A DNA stretch of 64,000 nucleotides, taken from Lepraria neglecta (Eukaryota > Ascomycota > Lecanoromycetes > Lecanorales > Stereocaulaceae). Position numbers and translations under genes: made by a program. Shown piece after piece: positions 12,101-21,729 of the stretch. Position 1 is the first letter of the stretch, and every line of letters begins with the position of its first letter. Location of the stretch: positions 2,852,001-2,916,000 of the forward strand of contig CM065648.1 of NCBI GenBank assembly GCA_033220425.1. The letters are read 5' to 3'. Under the pieces are notes generated by a model. It was not told the DNA's origin. It saw only the letters and a program-made list of their open reading frames with translations, and made no database searches.

Positions 12101-12714
12101 TCGCCATCATTGGTAGCCGGCCTTGAATAGTTACGCGCCTTGACGCCGCCGAAAAGTCCACCAAGCTCACTCACTGGAGAAAGCGGCGAGGTCCCACCGA
12201 AGAATGACTGGGCCGTCTGCGAGAGCGAAGACTGTCGAGTATGTGGAGCAGTACGCGACTTTTGCACGCTATTATTGCGTCTTAATCCTCCTGTCAAAGA
12301 TCCCGCTCTGGGACGGCTGCTTTCTGTGACGTCTGGTGAAGAGCCATTGCGTGATTGCGATAGAGGCAGAGGAGGGTGCGAGTCGTACATCACGCGGGGC
12401 TGTGAGGAGAGGGCATTGGCATTCTGAGCGATGATGATTCGTATATCCCGGGGACTCTGAATGTCCAGTCCGCCTCTGTCGTCTGAGCTGTTAGCGGCTG
12501 CAGCGATGGACGCAGGGTCACCATGCCTGAGTGGGTAGGCATGGTGTTGAACTTGTCGTAACGTCTCACCCTCAGGGTAAAGTAGATTGTAGGTGTGCGC
12601 TTCTTCTGTGACCGATTCGAGCTGCCTTTGGCCCCGAGGAGTATGCGGAGAGAGAGATGAGGAAGCAGTGGAGAAGAGTCGCTGCAGGCCGGACACAGAG
12701 GATTGGAGGAACAT
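9127..12714 (-). CDS. Folliculin-interacting protein (Lst4/FNIP family)
   Basis: A single uninterrupted minus-strand frame of 1,195 residues. Near residues 90-97 it has DIRIIIAQ, followed by VMYDSHPP, the N-terminal signature of fungal FNIP/Lst4 proteins. Further family-like blocks are SPVSELGGLFGGVKAR, SSSILITRLFSVDP, CPTYAVAVLLQMP (near 365), HWAILIRALSCLQ and RWGIWREEARWVGRWAGG. Serine-rich low-complexity stretches separate them, and the C-terminus has KKMVLGALEQVARSVSAEL. In yeast Lst4 pairs with Lst7 (folliculin) as a DENN-fold GAP for the Rag GTPase Gtr2 at the vacuole, linking amino acids to TORC1. The role here is inferred from family. The start at 12714 precedes a plausible short N-terminus. 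The gene is divergent from the GFA gene, with about 480 bases between start codons. Confidence 0.78.
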   Translation of the reverse strand: MFLQSSVSGLQRLFSTASSSLSPHTPRGQRQLESVTEEAHTYNLLYPEGETLRQVQHHAYPLRHGDPASIAAAANSSDDRGGLDIQSPRDIRIIIAQNANALSSQPRVMYDSHPPLPLSQSRNGSSPDVTESSRPRAGSLTGGLRRNNSVQKSRTAPHTRQSSLSQTAQSFFGGTSPLSPVSELGGLFGGVKARNYSRPATNDGESTQNNLAREEQEETEELLECMFGAAGFSAVSTTKLHVRPPKQGHGEQNVRPSSARETTSPGAFPKRRTPLTRSTTAADLQCLSSTSGSDDQEATPRPSSSSILITRLFSVDPKDLESTSQSPEASQLSEQHPSLDPDGLTLSGTNAKPASKEKAEHFKCPTYAVAVLLQMPARRQRPSTPSLGRSTGYSAISPNSWSSEALQNLNQFGVDSNSDIDYVLAHWAILIRALSCLQVAARHEISNSLARLEMPHLAPPIREASKSSEPGTSARAKMVKEPARLTLQLSPGALQNCSIIHRLSDMSGKRIASALKIRKVVAGQGRWGIWREEARWVGRWAGGKDQNFFLFNLLTAFLGSHTEWLDSLGPSRYRRRHTKHSNASYGEVSSIQHRTVIVSQDKMAARRLIFLLSAFLPGGNFTFAADGQQQLDASWSSMAYSQSPPSGFSIHRQQSLRRTVSRRAGGNRANPNATSHARSVSFSGPDVFPSDDAFDGGQHLQHNSRRASDARSIRGTGLPITFNGSGTRKSSTTTTATVVPDPAIGIPHFSSRSVSRPRGTAPGPRPGSSGRLISLSLKRTLSRSESNEQDNASTDSQSISRWGSMISGFWSDRPGSSTEGSDPLASSEEGLGISGVPKDIRSQRSINTLVQMVKEVEVNGNSQASGQSNSNTTSSSLTATQLPGMDKEPDDVSPPKDIAETPGSEQFSLNLSIDEEDGVVDVDLPPLSSYGSSFESTMSSPIAMRSAASSFTGPPSLQRRDSSHAFQHPSSSAVVDVAGWLRNYHQDFALQAVRPCDSLKEDIKRSMRTEPTPTPAHLAATEGNSEADGWTDVCTTLIADTTTFSVTRLCLRRKNPTSSQYQANALLEITPRDYTEQEEILEEPLMDMDPTFIDAVEKVLAQSGHSSRVGSRAPSPSRHRDHTLREGSPGVEIPRGECKKMVLGALEQVARSVSAELAKGRDFERGRGRSDNVPTDSTLREGVRRWLSQVDREGI

Positions 12715-13192
12715 TGTGATCTGTATGAAGTTCGTGCCTGATCCTTACGAATGATGTGCCCACATTGTTGCCATCCACAGGCCCATGGCTGCCGCCTTGA
12801 TAACCTCCTCTATGTCCGGTGGGAGCCGCTGTGTGTGATGCATGGGGGGAGTCCTGCGGCGTGACACTGTGAGGTTGCTGTGACTGGGGAGATCGGTGGT
12901 GTCTTCACATTAGACATTAAATGATAGACTGGAACTGTAAGTAGAGTGAATAACGCGGTCTCTTAAAGCTGACAATGGTTATGATTGAGGTAGTACAGAA
13001 AAAGGCGGTCAAGGTAAGAGCACGCTAGGGTGGGAGGGTGGCATGTATTCTATGTGACAGCGCGAATTTTGGCGCCAAAATTATGAGTCACGTCGCGAAT
13101 TTCTCGGACACTTTCATCAATATATATTCTCGCCTCGATCCAAGGTCAGTAGCCCCGAGTCCCATTGAGTTTGCAATTCAAAACATACAAGA
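12715..13192. other. Divergent promoter region
   Basis: This is the shared upstream region of the Lst4-type gene (minus) and the GFA-domain gene (plus). It contains the palindromic site listed separately at 13054-13091; the rest shows no ORF. Confidence 0.6.
13054..13091. promoter_or_regulatory. 18-bp palindrome with E2F/MBF-like core and adjacent TGAGTCA
   Basis: Bases 13065-13082 read AATTTTGGCGCCAAAATT, a perfect palindrome containing TTTGGCGC on both strands, which fits the E2F/MBF-type consensus. A TGAGTCA (Gcn4/AP-1-type) site follows at 13084-13090. An outer GTGAC (13054-13058) mirrors GTCAC (13087-13091). It lies about 110 bases upstream of the GFA gene start. Binding is an inference. 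Confidence 0.55.
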
Positions 13193-14250
13193 ATGGCTGA
13201 AGAGAAGTCAGTGCCAAGCTTGAAGACCTACGGTGGCAACTGCCATTGCGGTGCCTTCCGCTACTCCGTCAAGCTTCCTCCCCTTGAGGAAGTCACTGCC
13301 TGCTGTTGCAGCATCTGCACCAAGGTCTGAATCTTCCTATTCCCACATCAGATTCGACCCATGTATCTCTGATGGTCAAGTATCTAGAAGTCATACTTGT
13401 GGACCTTTCCCGCTTCAGGAGATGATTTCGTGGTGGAAAAGGGTGACGGGACCCTGAAGAGCTATGAGTTTGGGAACAAAACCATGATGCACAAGGTTCG
13501 TATGCTGATTTGACCGCCACACATCTTGTTGGGGACCTCGTCCGGACTGAGCTTTGAAGTTCTGCCCAGAATGTGGCACCGCAGTGATGGCCCAAAAGCT
13601 CGGTGTTCCAAATATTGGTCTCAACGTAAGCAGGCTCCATTCTCAATCCATACAGAGTTATTTACCAAGCCGCCAGGCCCGTACGATTCAAGACCTGGAC
13701 CTTGATAAATTGAAGAAGAAGACTTATGACGGAGCCGCACTTGAGCCTGCCTACGACGCACCCGTTGGTCCAAAGCCTTCCTTTGCCGACGCATCAAAGC
13801 AGTCTTACCAAGGTAGTTGTCACTGTGGGAAAGTCACGTTCGCATTACAGAGTGAGCCGCTCAATGACCTTGAGGTGACGGACTGCAATTGCAACATTTG
13901 CGCAAGGGTAAGTATCTTCCCTGGACAAGTGCGTCAAAGAAGCTATATGTTGAATGTGATAGAATGGGTATTTGTGGATCTATCCATCCAAAGACGCCGT
14001 CCAGCTTCAAGGCGAGGAAAGCCTACGCCACCACAGCCGCTATTACAAGTCCGATGACAAGGTTGCTGGACATGGATTCTGTTCCACATGCGGTGTTTTC
14101 GTCCTCAACAAGCTAGGGGAACCTAATGCCGACTCTGGTATCCTACCAATCAATGTACGCGCGATCAATGGCGTTGACTTGGATGGGCTCAAGATCAAAA
14201 AGCACGACGGGAAAACCCTGACGGGGAAACCATATGTGCTGATTGAGTAG
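13193..14250 (+). CDS. Double GFA-domain (CENP-V/GFA fold) protein
   Basis: Five exons (13193-13324, 13388-13495, 13560-13625, 13677-13907, 13963-14250) with introns of 63, 64, 51 and 55 bases, all joining in phase, give 274 residues. Two copies of the glutathione-dependent formaldehyde-activating (GFA) zinc-binding fold lie in tandem. The first has NCHCGAF, CCCSIC and FCPECGTAV; the second has SCHCGKV, DCNCNIC and FCSTCGVFV. The cysteines expected to bind zinc are present in both. Each half also has the YLW(T/I)(F/Y)P strand. The founding member was described as aiding S-hydroxymethylglutathione formation, but most fungal GFA proteins have no proven reaction, so I name only the fold. The two halves suggest an old internal duplication. 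Confidence 0.9.
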
Positions 14251-15046
14251 TTATGGAATGAGTTAGAGAAAAATGGGATCAGGCTGACGAAAGGTATTGT
14301 TATGGGTAAAAATTGTTGTCAATGTCTGCACATCTAGCTGTGCGTCTCTCTGCTCTGTCTCTCGTGCTTGATAGTGAGCATTTCACATCTTCAGAGCTAT
14401 CCAACTACATCAAATGCTCGTACCTGCCCTCATGCATGCCTTAGAACATGATGGATGTTAGCGACCACGTGATTCTAACGATGGAGGTGCGCATCGCCAT
14501 TTCCATGAAGCCAAGGCAGCATATTCATATTTCCCACTTCTTTTTCAGCTGAAGGAAATCGTTCGATTCCAAATTTACAGAGCCAATCGGATCTTTGTCC
14601 GGCGTTCGAGGCACAGTGCAGAAATGACGAGAGCCCGCAGCCTATCGATCAGTGATCAACAGAGCCACATTGTGATTTGTCGCTGTGCAGAGGTGGGGCG
14701 GTCAGATACCGCTGGGCGCACGCGGCGTGGGTCTCGCAGATTGCAGATCTTTTTGGTGGGCAGGTTTTATTCGACGAAATACTACGTTACGCTGCTGAAT
14801 TATCTTACATGGCTGTCTTGTTGGTGCGGATGGTGATGCAGTTCATCGAGCGATTGCCATCCGACGAGGTGGTGCTTCGCTTGCTTTGCCATGCGTGCAT
14901 GATCTGCTTTCGAATGATGAACACTGTGACAGCCTTTTCATGTACACTTGCAGGAGCTGAAAGACAGCTTATGATTCTTTGAGTATGCTGTCTCTTACTT
15001 GTCATAAGATCTCGGCCCACTCTGAAATCTTTCTTTTCCTTCCCCA
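14251..15046. other. Intergenic, no gene seen
   Basis: 3' flank of the GFA gene and promoter of the rhodopsin-domain gene. ORFs here are short and lack protein-like composition. Confidence 0.5.
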
Positions 15047-16478
15047 ATGGATCCAACAGGCCCACCCGCAGAGGGCGATGTCAATTTAGGCCTTGGCATT
15101 ATTGCATCTGTTGCCGTGACCACCACTGCCTGCATCTTTGCGGTAGTCTTGAGATTTTGGGTCCGAGGTCGGCTTGTCAAGGCTATCGGCTGGGATGATT
15201 GGACAATTCTTCTTGCGCTAGTTCGTTCTCTGTCCTAAAACTCTACCTGCGAAGGAGATGTGTACTGACTACGGTCAGATTGGGACCGTCATTGGAACAG
15301 CACTTGACTTTGTAGAAGTCCACGAAGGGTTTGGCAGGCCTCAATTCTACCTGAACCAGCACCAGCTGCGCGAATTTCGAAAATACACCTATGGAGAATG
15401 GCTCCAGACATTCGCGACTCTCATGTTCACAAAGATCTCCATATGCATTTTCCTCATGCGTATTCCAACGGCCAAAGCGCTCATCCGTCCACTTCAAGCT
15501 GCCATCGTTGGCCTGATTGTGTCGAACATTATCCTCACTGTGTTATGGATTGTGCAGTGTCGACCCCTTGAAGGAGCCTGGAACACCGACGTCGAGTCCA
15601 AATGTTTCAGTCGAGGTCAACTCCAGAGGATTATCATGGCTCAAGCTGGTAAGGAGAAGCACACTAGACGACGCATCGTGCTGACTTTCCCAGTCATGTC
15701 AGCAGTCTCGGACTTTGCTTTCGCCGCTTTCCCAATTTTGATCCTCTGGCGAGTCCAGATGGCACTGAAGTCGAAGATAGCTCTTTGCGTGTTGATGGGT
15801 CTTGGTGTAGTGTATGTCACATTGCTGGCCGGAAGATGACCTCAGCAATTGACATGTCACTGCAGTACCGGCGCCTGTTGTATTGTTCGCACAACACTCA
15901 ACTGGCAGGCAATACCTAAATACGACTATACATGTAAGCTCTTCATCTCATATCAGGTATGACTTGAGCTGATAATACATATAGATGGTGGTCTCGACAA
16001 TTGGTTCTGGAGGCTGTGAGTGACTACCTCTTCGTGTTTGAGAAGCGACTATAGCCTAACTGTGACTAGTTTCGAAGTCCAGCTCGGCATCATCGCAGCC
16101 AGCATCCCCGCCCTCCGACCCGGCTACAAATGGCTCACCAGAAAAGCCCTCACCCTTCGCAGCGGCAACGGTGGAACAACGCTCTTGTTAGGTAAATCCA
16201 GTAACAAGCAATTAGACTTTGAGAACAGCAATTCTCGCACAAAGGACTCATCCAGCAAGAAGAGAAGCAACTGGACCGAGATTGAGGGCGAGGACATTGC
16301 ATTGCCAGAATATTGCCAGATTAGGAAGACGACGGATGTTGATGTTGAGAGGGAGGCTATGCGTGATAGTTTGGGCCTTGGTTTCAGGCCTGACTTCAAG
16401 ACTAGTGTTGGAGTCGATAGGAGTTTGGAGAGGACCATTCCCGAGGCACGGCAGTATCACAACAGAGAGAGCTTCTAA
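15047..16478 (+). CDS. Fungal rhodopsin-domain (Pth11-like) integral membrane protein
   Basis: Six exons (15047-15220, 15279-15648, 15694-15811, 15866-15933, 15985-16015, 16070-16478) with introns of 45-58 bases join in phase to give 389 residues. About seven hydrophobic helices are visible, the first around residues 18-38 (ASVAVTTTACIFAVVLRFW). Family signatures are GWDDWTI after helix 1, a conserved cysteine in VQCRPLEGAW, and TGACCIVRTTLNW. The long hydrophilic C-terminal tail begins after SIPALRPG. This family of Pezizomycotina plasma-membrane proteins includes the CFEM-bearing receptor Pth11; no CFEM domain is present here. Exon 5 is only 31 bases. The ligand is unknown. Confidence 0.87.
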
Positions 16479-16886
16479 GGTTGAGTCTTGTCGAGTGAAA
16501 GGTGAGATGGGTTGAGATCACATTCCTTCAAGTTGGTCGATTTGATCGGGCATGTGTATTTGATGTAGTCTGACGCTCGAGATGTGCCCTAGACTTTTAA
16601 TTCTAGCTAAGGGCTGGCTTAAAGGTCCAACCACTTTGATTTGACTCAAGGAATAGGGTGGATGAGACGATCAATGAGCTCTGAAAGCTCTATTTCGAGG
16701 ATCGAAACCCGTCAATCCCCAAGGCCCAGACCGTATGGTGTCAACCATTGTGTAGGTGCCGCTTTCTTCGGTACAATTCTCTTCAATCCACACTCTTTGC
16801 ACAAATCTTCAGCTGCGAGAGTCTCGTTCATGGCTGCGTCAGTCACGACCTTACAGTCGACTTTCGCTTCGCTTACTTGGCATAAT
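16479..16886. other. Convergent intergenic gap
   Basis: 3' regions of the rhodopsin-domain gene and the epoxide hydrolase gene. Nothing else seen. Confidence 0.5.
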
Positions 16887-18253
16887 CTAGCTGTAACCCG
16901 CTTTACCCTTGATGACACCATAGGCACCCCCACCCTTCCCAAACATCTTGAATAGATCCTCCGCAAGAACCTGTGGTCGCTCATGGGCAGCAAAATGCCC
17001 ACCGTCTTCATGCACGCTCTCAAACACCACTGGTCCAAGCATCCTGCCCCATGCTCTTGGCGGCACATTGAGATCCTTCGGGAAATAAGAAAGCCCAAGT
17101 TTGACATGCGGGATATACTCCCGCAGAGCAGCATAATTATACTCGCTCGCGTGTGTCGCCTCATAGTAAATCCGGCAACTGGCCGCTGGCCCCGTGGTCG
17201 AGAACCAATAAATCGAAATCCAAGTCAGGATCTCGTCGTCAGTCCATGGGTATTCGTCGCTCCAGTCATGAAGCTTCTCATATATCCAGGCGAGAAATGC
17301 TACTGGACTGTCTTGGAGGCCATAGCCTACTGTTTGTGGCTTCGTACTTTGTTCATTGTTGTAGCCGTAGCCTTCTTTGTGGAACCATTCTGTGCGGGTT
17401 AGGCCTGCTTTTTCTGATTCGGAATATGGTATTACTGCGTGCTGTAAGGCTGCTATTGGGGAGTTTGTGAATGTGGGGGGTTTGGCGGGGCTGACGTAGT
17501 TGATGTGGGATGCTGTGGTCCATCAATGCTGATAAGAACATTAGTTGTACCTCTATTACTCACCTTTGACATGTTGCGGATATAGTAGATCCATCAGTCG
17601 TGTGATATGTGAACCCCAATCGCCTCCCTGAGTCACTGTAGCCTGTTAGAATAGATCAAGTCCATCATTGAGGGGTCTTACCATATTGACCGTACCCAAG
17701 TTGAAGCATCAGCTTATGGCACGTCTCGGCATACTGCTTCATAGCAAAGCCGCGCTTTTTCGGACCTTCAGAAAACCCAAAATTTGGTAGAGACGGTGCT
17801 ACGATATGGAAAGCCGGTACGTCTTTTCCGGGGTTGCCAAGGAGTGGTAGGAGCTTGACAACTTCTAGAAAGCTGCCGGGCCCTATCAAAAGTTAGATAC
17901 ACTTGGGTTTTGAAGACCTGTGTCAGATACTCACAACCATGGCAGAATAGTAGAGGTATGGCATTTGGTGTATCGCTCTTTTGATGAATGAAGTGTACCT
18001 TCAGTGCATCGAAGCCATCGATTTGGATCTCGGTTTGGAAATTGGGAAGTTTGTTGATTTCTTCTTCCTGATTTCGCCAGTTGAAGTTGTCTTTCCAATA
18101 GGCAGTCAACCTCTTGATATCTGCAAGTGGAACTCCGTAGTCCCATCCAGCAGCGTCAAGCTCATCTGGGAATTCGGCCAGTTCAAGCTTTGCTTGCAAC
18201 TTCCTGAGTCGCTCGTCTGGTACAGCGACGGTGTAGGGTGTGAGTGGCGCCAT
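16887..18253 (-). CDS. Epoxide hydrolase with EHN N-terminal domain
   Basis: Four exons on the minus strand (18253-17935, 17882-17682, 17635-17564, 17512-16887) with introns of 52, 46 and 51 bases give 405 residues, the normal size for the microsomal-type epoxide hydrolase family. The N-terminal EHN region (residues 1-100) includes [13 protein letters not shown]. The alpha/beta-hydrolase core has the oxyanion-hole motif CHGWPGSFLE at the exon 1/2 junction. The nucleophile motif VTQGGDWGS spans the exon 2/3 junction (Asp near 178). The C-terminal catalytic histidine sits in [13 protein letters not shown]. Such enzymes open epoxides to diols through an aspartyl ester. No signal peptide or clear membrane anchor is seen. 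For the exon 2/3 junction the acceptor CTACAG was chosen because the nearer CAG breaks frame. Confidence 0.9.
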
Positions 18254-19584
18254 GATCTTGACGATCGTGTTCTAATATGTAGCGGGTGAGATGGAGGGTA
18301 AGTCAGATAGAAAGCAGGCTGGCGGTTTTGTTCAATGAGCTTGACGGAAATACGATCAAAGTCTGAAATGCCGTGGATAAGTTGCAGAGGAAATAGACAG
18401 AGAGCAAGCCCTCTTTTATTTCAACGGACTTGGCTGAAGTGCATCTATGTCATTGCCAATTATGACTCAACGGCAGCCAACTCACGAGGTCAAAGCAAAC
18501 GTGATGACGTTCTTGATGCCACCAGACTCCAAGTAACACCTCTCGATGTATAACAATCGTCATACTTTGATTTCTCAGCGCTGCATTTTGCATGCAAAAC
18601 ATGCCAAGGATGGGATGAGTTCCAGGAGAGGAAAGTTTCCTTGTTTGTTGCTTACAAATTGAAATTTGGCCCTTGCTAGCAGCTCTTGGCGTCGCTAATA
18701 ATTTTCCCCCCTTGCCTCCGGTCACCAAGGTTCAAACTGCTTCATCTTGCCATCACGAAGGTGTTTGAGATACCTTTCTTAACGGATACATGGACCTGCG
18801 TCAATTCAAATGACACCTCCTCCAATCGTCCTCGAAAGTCCATATCCAATGGAGAAACTCTGCACCAGAACAAAGCGCGATTTCATCTATTTCGTCTGTC
18901 TGAATGGCTTTCACTCCGGAGCTTCGCTGACTATGTCTATCAGAGAAGTCCACTTCCTAAAGCTGTTCGCTCGTTGAATAAGGTCTGTGGTCCTGGAAGT
19001 TTGCAGAAACAGTTTCTAGTCAAGGTCTCCTTGTCTGAGCATGTTGCATTGAAACTCGTTTGCAAAGGGGTTGAGTAACCTCGGGAATAAATATATCACA
19101 GCGCTCATCTGTTATGGATCTTCTTGATGCCATTACAGACTTGAGAGGAAATGGCTGCAACGCTGATAATACTTCCAACACTGTTCAAAGTCTGCATGAA
19201 ATGATGGAACGAACTGCATCCTACTTCCAAGCGAATTTCCACTTTTGCCCGCCAATTGACGATAGTGGGGCCAAGCCTGGCCGAATGCATGATGCACTGC
19301 ATTGGCGTTTTACCATAATCTCGGCTATCGTCATTAGCCATGGCTCTCTAACATCTACTGAGACAGTGTTTGGTGTTCATATTGCCGCGCCACCGAGCGA
19401 AGGGAAACATCACGCCAGATAGCGGCTGCCGCCTACGCGACACGGGATCCAATGACCCGGAATGGCGCCAGCCACTGCAAAGGCCCCATTACGTTCTAAA
19501 GAATGATCCAAAAAAAAAACCCCTATTTATCTACATAGGTATCATTCTTTGTGACCTGTTGAATATCCTGCCCGTTTAGCTATA
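18254..19584. other. Intergenic, no supported gene
   Basis: A 1.3-kb gap with several 70-130-residue open frames on both strands (for example 18686-19078 plus). None has recognisable motifs, a splice-supported extension or convincing composition. Confidence 0.4.
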
Positions 19585-20271
19585 ATGCACCTTTTACTAG
19601 AACCTCTACTTTGGCTCACATGTGGCTTACATCTCAGCAGTTTCTTCCTGGCGCTACTCATGCTCTATCCAAGCATTGCATCGCCGCTCTCATTACCAAT
19701 AATATACGAGTCTTTGACACCGCCATCGAACTTGACAAATTTATTACACACGAACGGGTACCATTTCATCCCAATTGCCTCTAGAATGAAAGAACATGGT
19801 TCATAGGATAGCTAACGTATCTGTAGTAGGAATGTCTCATTAAGTGGATGGCCAGGTACCCCATTCGCCCAAGAAATCCAAACTACGGACCCACACGAAT
19901 ACTGCGCCCTCTCCATCACCAACCTAGGCACAAGACTCGGCAACAAGACCGAATCATACCACGTACTTCTTGCAATCCACGACCGAATCGCGGCTTTCAG
20001 AGCTCAGCCGGAAGGATCAACGCCGGACGATTTTGATATCATTGTAGTTGATATCTTGCTTGAGATGATTCTGCAGGAAGACTTGACTCTGGAGCTCGCT
20101 ATTGGGGCTTTGGTGGTGCTTGATACTCTCGTTTATGTCAACGATGCTAGAAACGTTCGAGCGATCATTGCTTGTAATGGTGTTTCTTACGCGACTATGG
20201 GGATCGACTTTTTGAAGGACGGACTGGGAGCGGGGAATGCTTCTTTGGCTCTCAATGTCACAGCGGCATGA
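19585..20271 (+). CDS. Small secreted or membrane-anchored hypothetical protein
   Basis: Two exons (19585-19757 and 19827-20271) join in phase over a 69-base intron with donor GTACCA and a GCTAAC branch-like site, giving about 205 residues. The N-terminus has a long hydrophobic stretch from residue 5 to 30 (TCGLHLSSFFLALLMLYPSI), suggesting a signal peptide or anchor. The second exon is continuous and well composed, with DDFDIIVVDILLEMILQ, repeated acidic/hydrophobic helices and three N-glycosylation sequons (NVS, NKT, NAS). No known family recognised. The first exon is the less certain part, because the donor is one of two choices. Confidence 0.55.
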
Positions 20272-20485
20272 TAGTAACATAAACTCATTTGAATTACTAG
20301 ATCCGGCTCAGAAAATTGGCTAGCTAAGTACACTTGCAACAATTTCAACTAATAGTGAAGCGAAGCAAGAAATGGACTGAAATCAAAATACGAAGAGCAA
20401 GATAAAAAATATATCACTCAAACCCCCGCAAAAATCCCACCATGACCGCAAACCTGCCACCCTCATATCCCTTCCTCGTCCTAAA

Positions 20486-21729
20486 TTAAAAGCCTTTGGT
20501 AGCAAGGAAATCTTGATACTTCGCGAAGGATGCTTGTGCCGAATAGTGCAGACTGATCATATGACCAGTCCCAACAGGAATGAAATACTCGCACGCCGAC
20601 GCCTTGGGAAATAAGGCACAAGATTGAGCCTGCGGCGACAGCGGTCCATCACCACAAGTTGCAGCTAGACAGAAGACGTCATCGGCATCGCCTGTGACGA
20701 TGTAGACTGGCGCTGTTGAAGCCGGCGCTTCTTTGAGACCGCCCTCGATGGACAGCAGCTCGCCTAGCCCAACGACATTCATTTGATTGTAATCCGTCTG
20801 AAAGATACCTACGTCGAAGGAGCCGGGCCTTCCCCAGAGGTAGCCGCGACGGCCGGGCTCGGATGAGGTGGCTAGATAGCCTGGATTGAAGCCGGCGAAG
20901 CGGGTTGCGAATAGTTCTGCTGGGATTGGGACGGTCTGGGGGAGGTCGACTGCGACGGGGATACCGGAGACACCGAAACCAGTCAAGATGAAAGCGGCGG
21001 CGTCACCGGGGTGGTTGGTTGCGAGGGAGTTCCCGAGAACTGAGCCGTAAGAGTGTCCGACAAAGACCACGCGGTCGAATGTTTTGTCTTTCATGATGTT
21101 AGTCTACTTGGAGACTATTGAGAGAGACAATAGAAGAAAGAAGTGTTACCTGGCACCGCAGTCCCTGCTTTCAACTTCAACGCAAGTTGATAGGCGATGG
21201 CCGTTTCCACATTGACTTGTTGTTGCGTAACCGGATCCGGATGGGTGGAGTTCCCGACACCAGCCCTGTCAATGGCCAAAGTCGGATAACCTTGCTTCGA
21301 GGCATAGGCAACGGTCGAGTATATGTCGCCGTCATAGCCGTTGGGGTAGCCCAAGCCGAACCAGTACAGGTTGTTCTCAGTGACGCCAGACATGAACAGC
21401 TGGATCACATCACTGCGGTTGGCGACTGTGACCTCGGGTGGGCAATACTTGGCTGCGATGGTACCATCGAATGTTTCGGGAATGACTGGGAAGGGCGCGT
21501 CGCCGTCACCGATGATGGTCTGGACTAGGGCCGAAATGGCTGCTGGGTCGCTGTAGTTGAGGTTCACGGGAATTGGGAACACTTCGTTTGATGCTGTGGC
21601 TGTGATGGGGATCTTTATGTAGGTGCAAATGGGGTTTGCAGCACAGAACGGTGCTTGAAACAGGGAGAGGGATAAGATAGTGATGGCATTGAGGAAGCCC
21701 CATCGGGGAGTAGAACGAGACGTAGGCAT
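20486..21729 (-). CDS. Secreted alpha/beta-hydrolase
   Basis: Two minus-strand exons (21729-21150 and 21087-20486) join in phase over a 62-base intron, giving 393 residues. An N-terminal signal peptide is clear (NAITILSLSLFQAPFCAANP, about residues 14-33). The core shows YPTLAIDRAGVGNS, then the nucleophile elbow VGHSYGSVLGN with serine as nucleophile. An acidic turn GDADDVFC and a histidine in VGTGHMISLHYSA complete a likely Ser-Asp-His triad. Cysteines toward the end (CLAATC, SCALF, CEYF) suggest disulfides. Family members are esterase/lipase-like extracellular enzymes; the substrate is unknown. The acceptor ATGAAAG was preferred because the TAG upstream would put a stop in frame. Confidence 0.83.

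Noticed and set aside
14561-14570. GTTCGATTCC resembling a tRNA B box
   Set aside because: No matching A box, accept st or anticodon arms can be folded around it.
18686-19078. 130-codon plus-strand ORF
   Set aside because: No motif, no splice-supported extension and composition like noncoding DNA.
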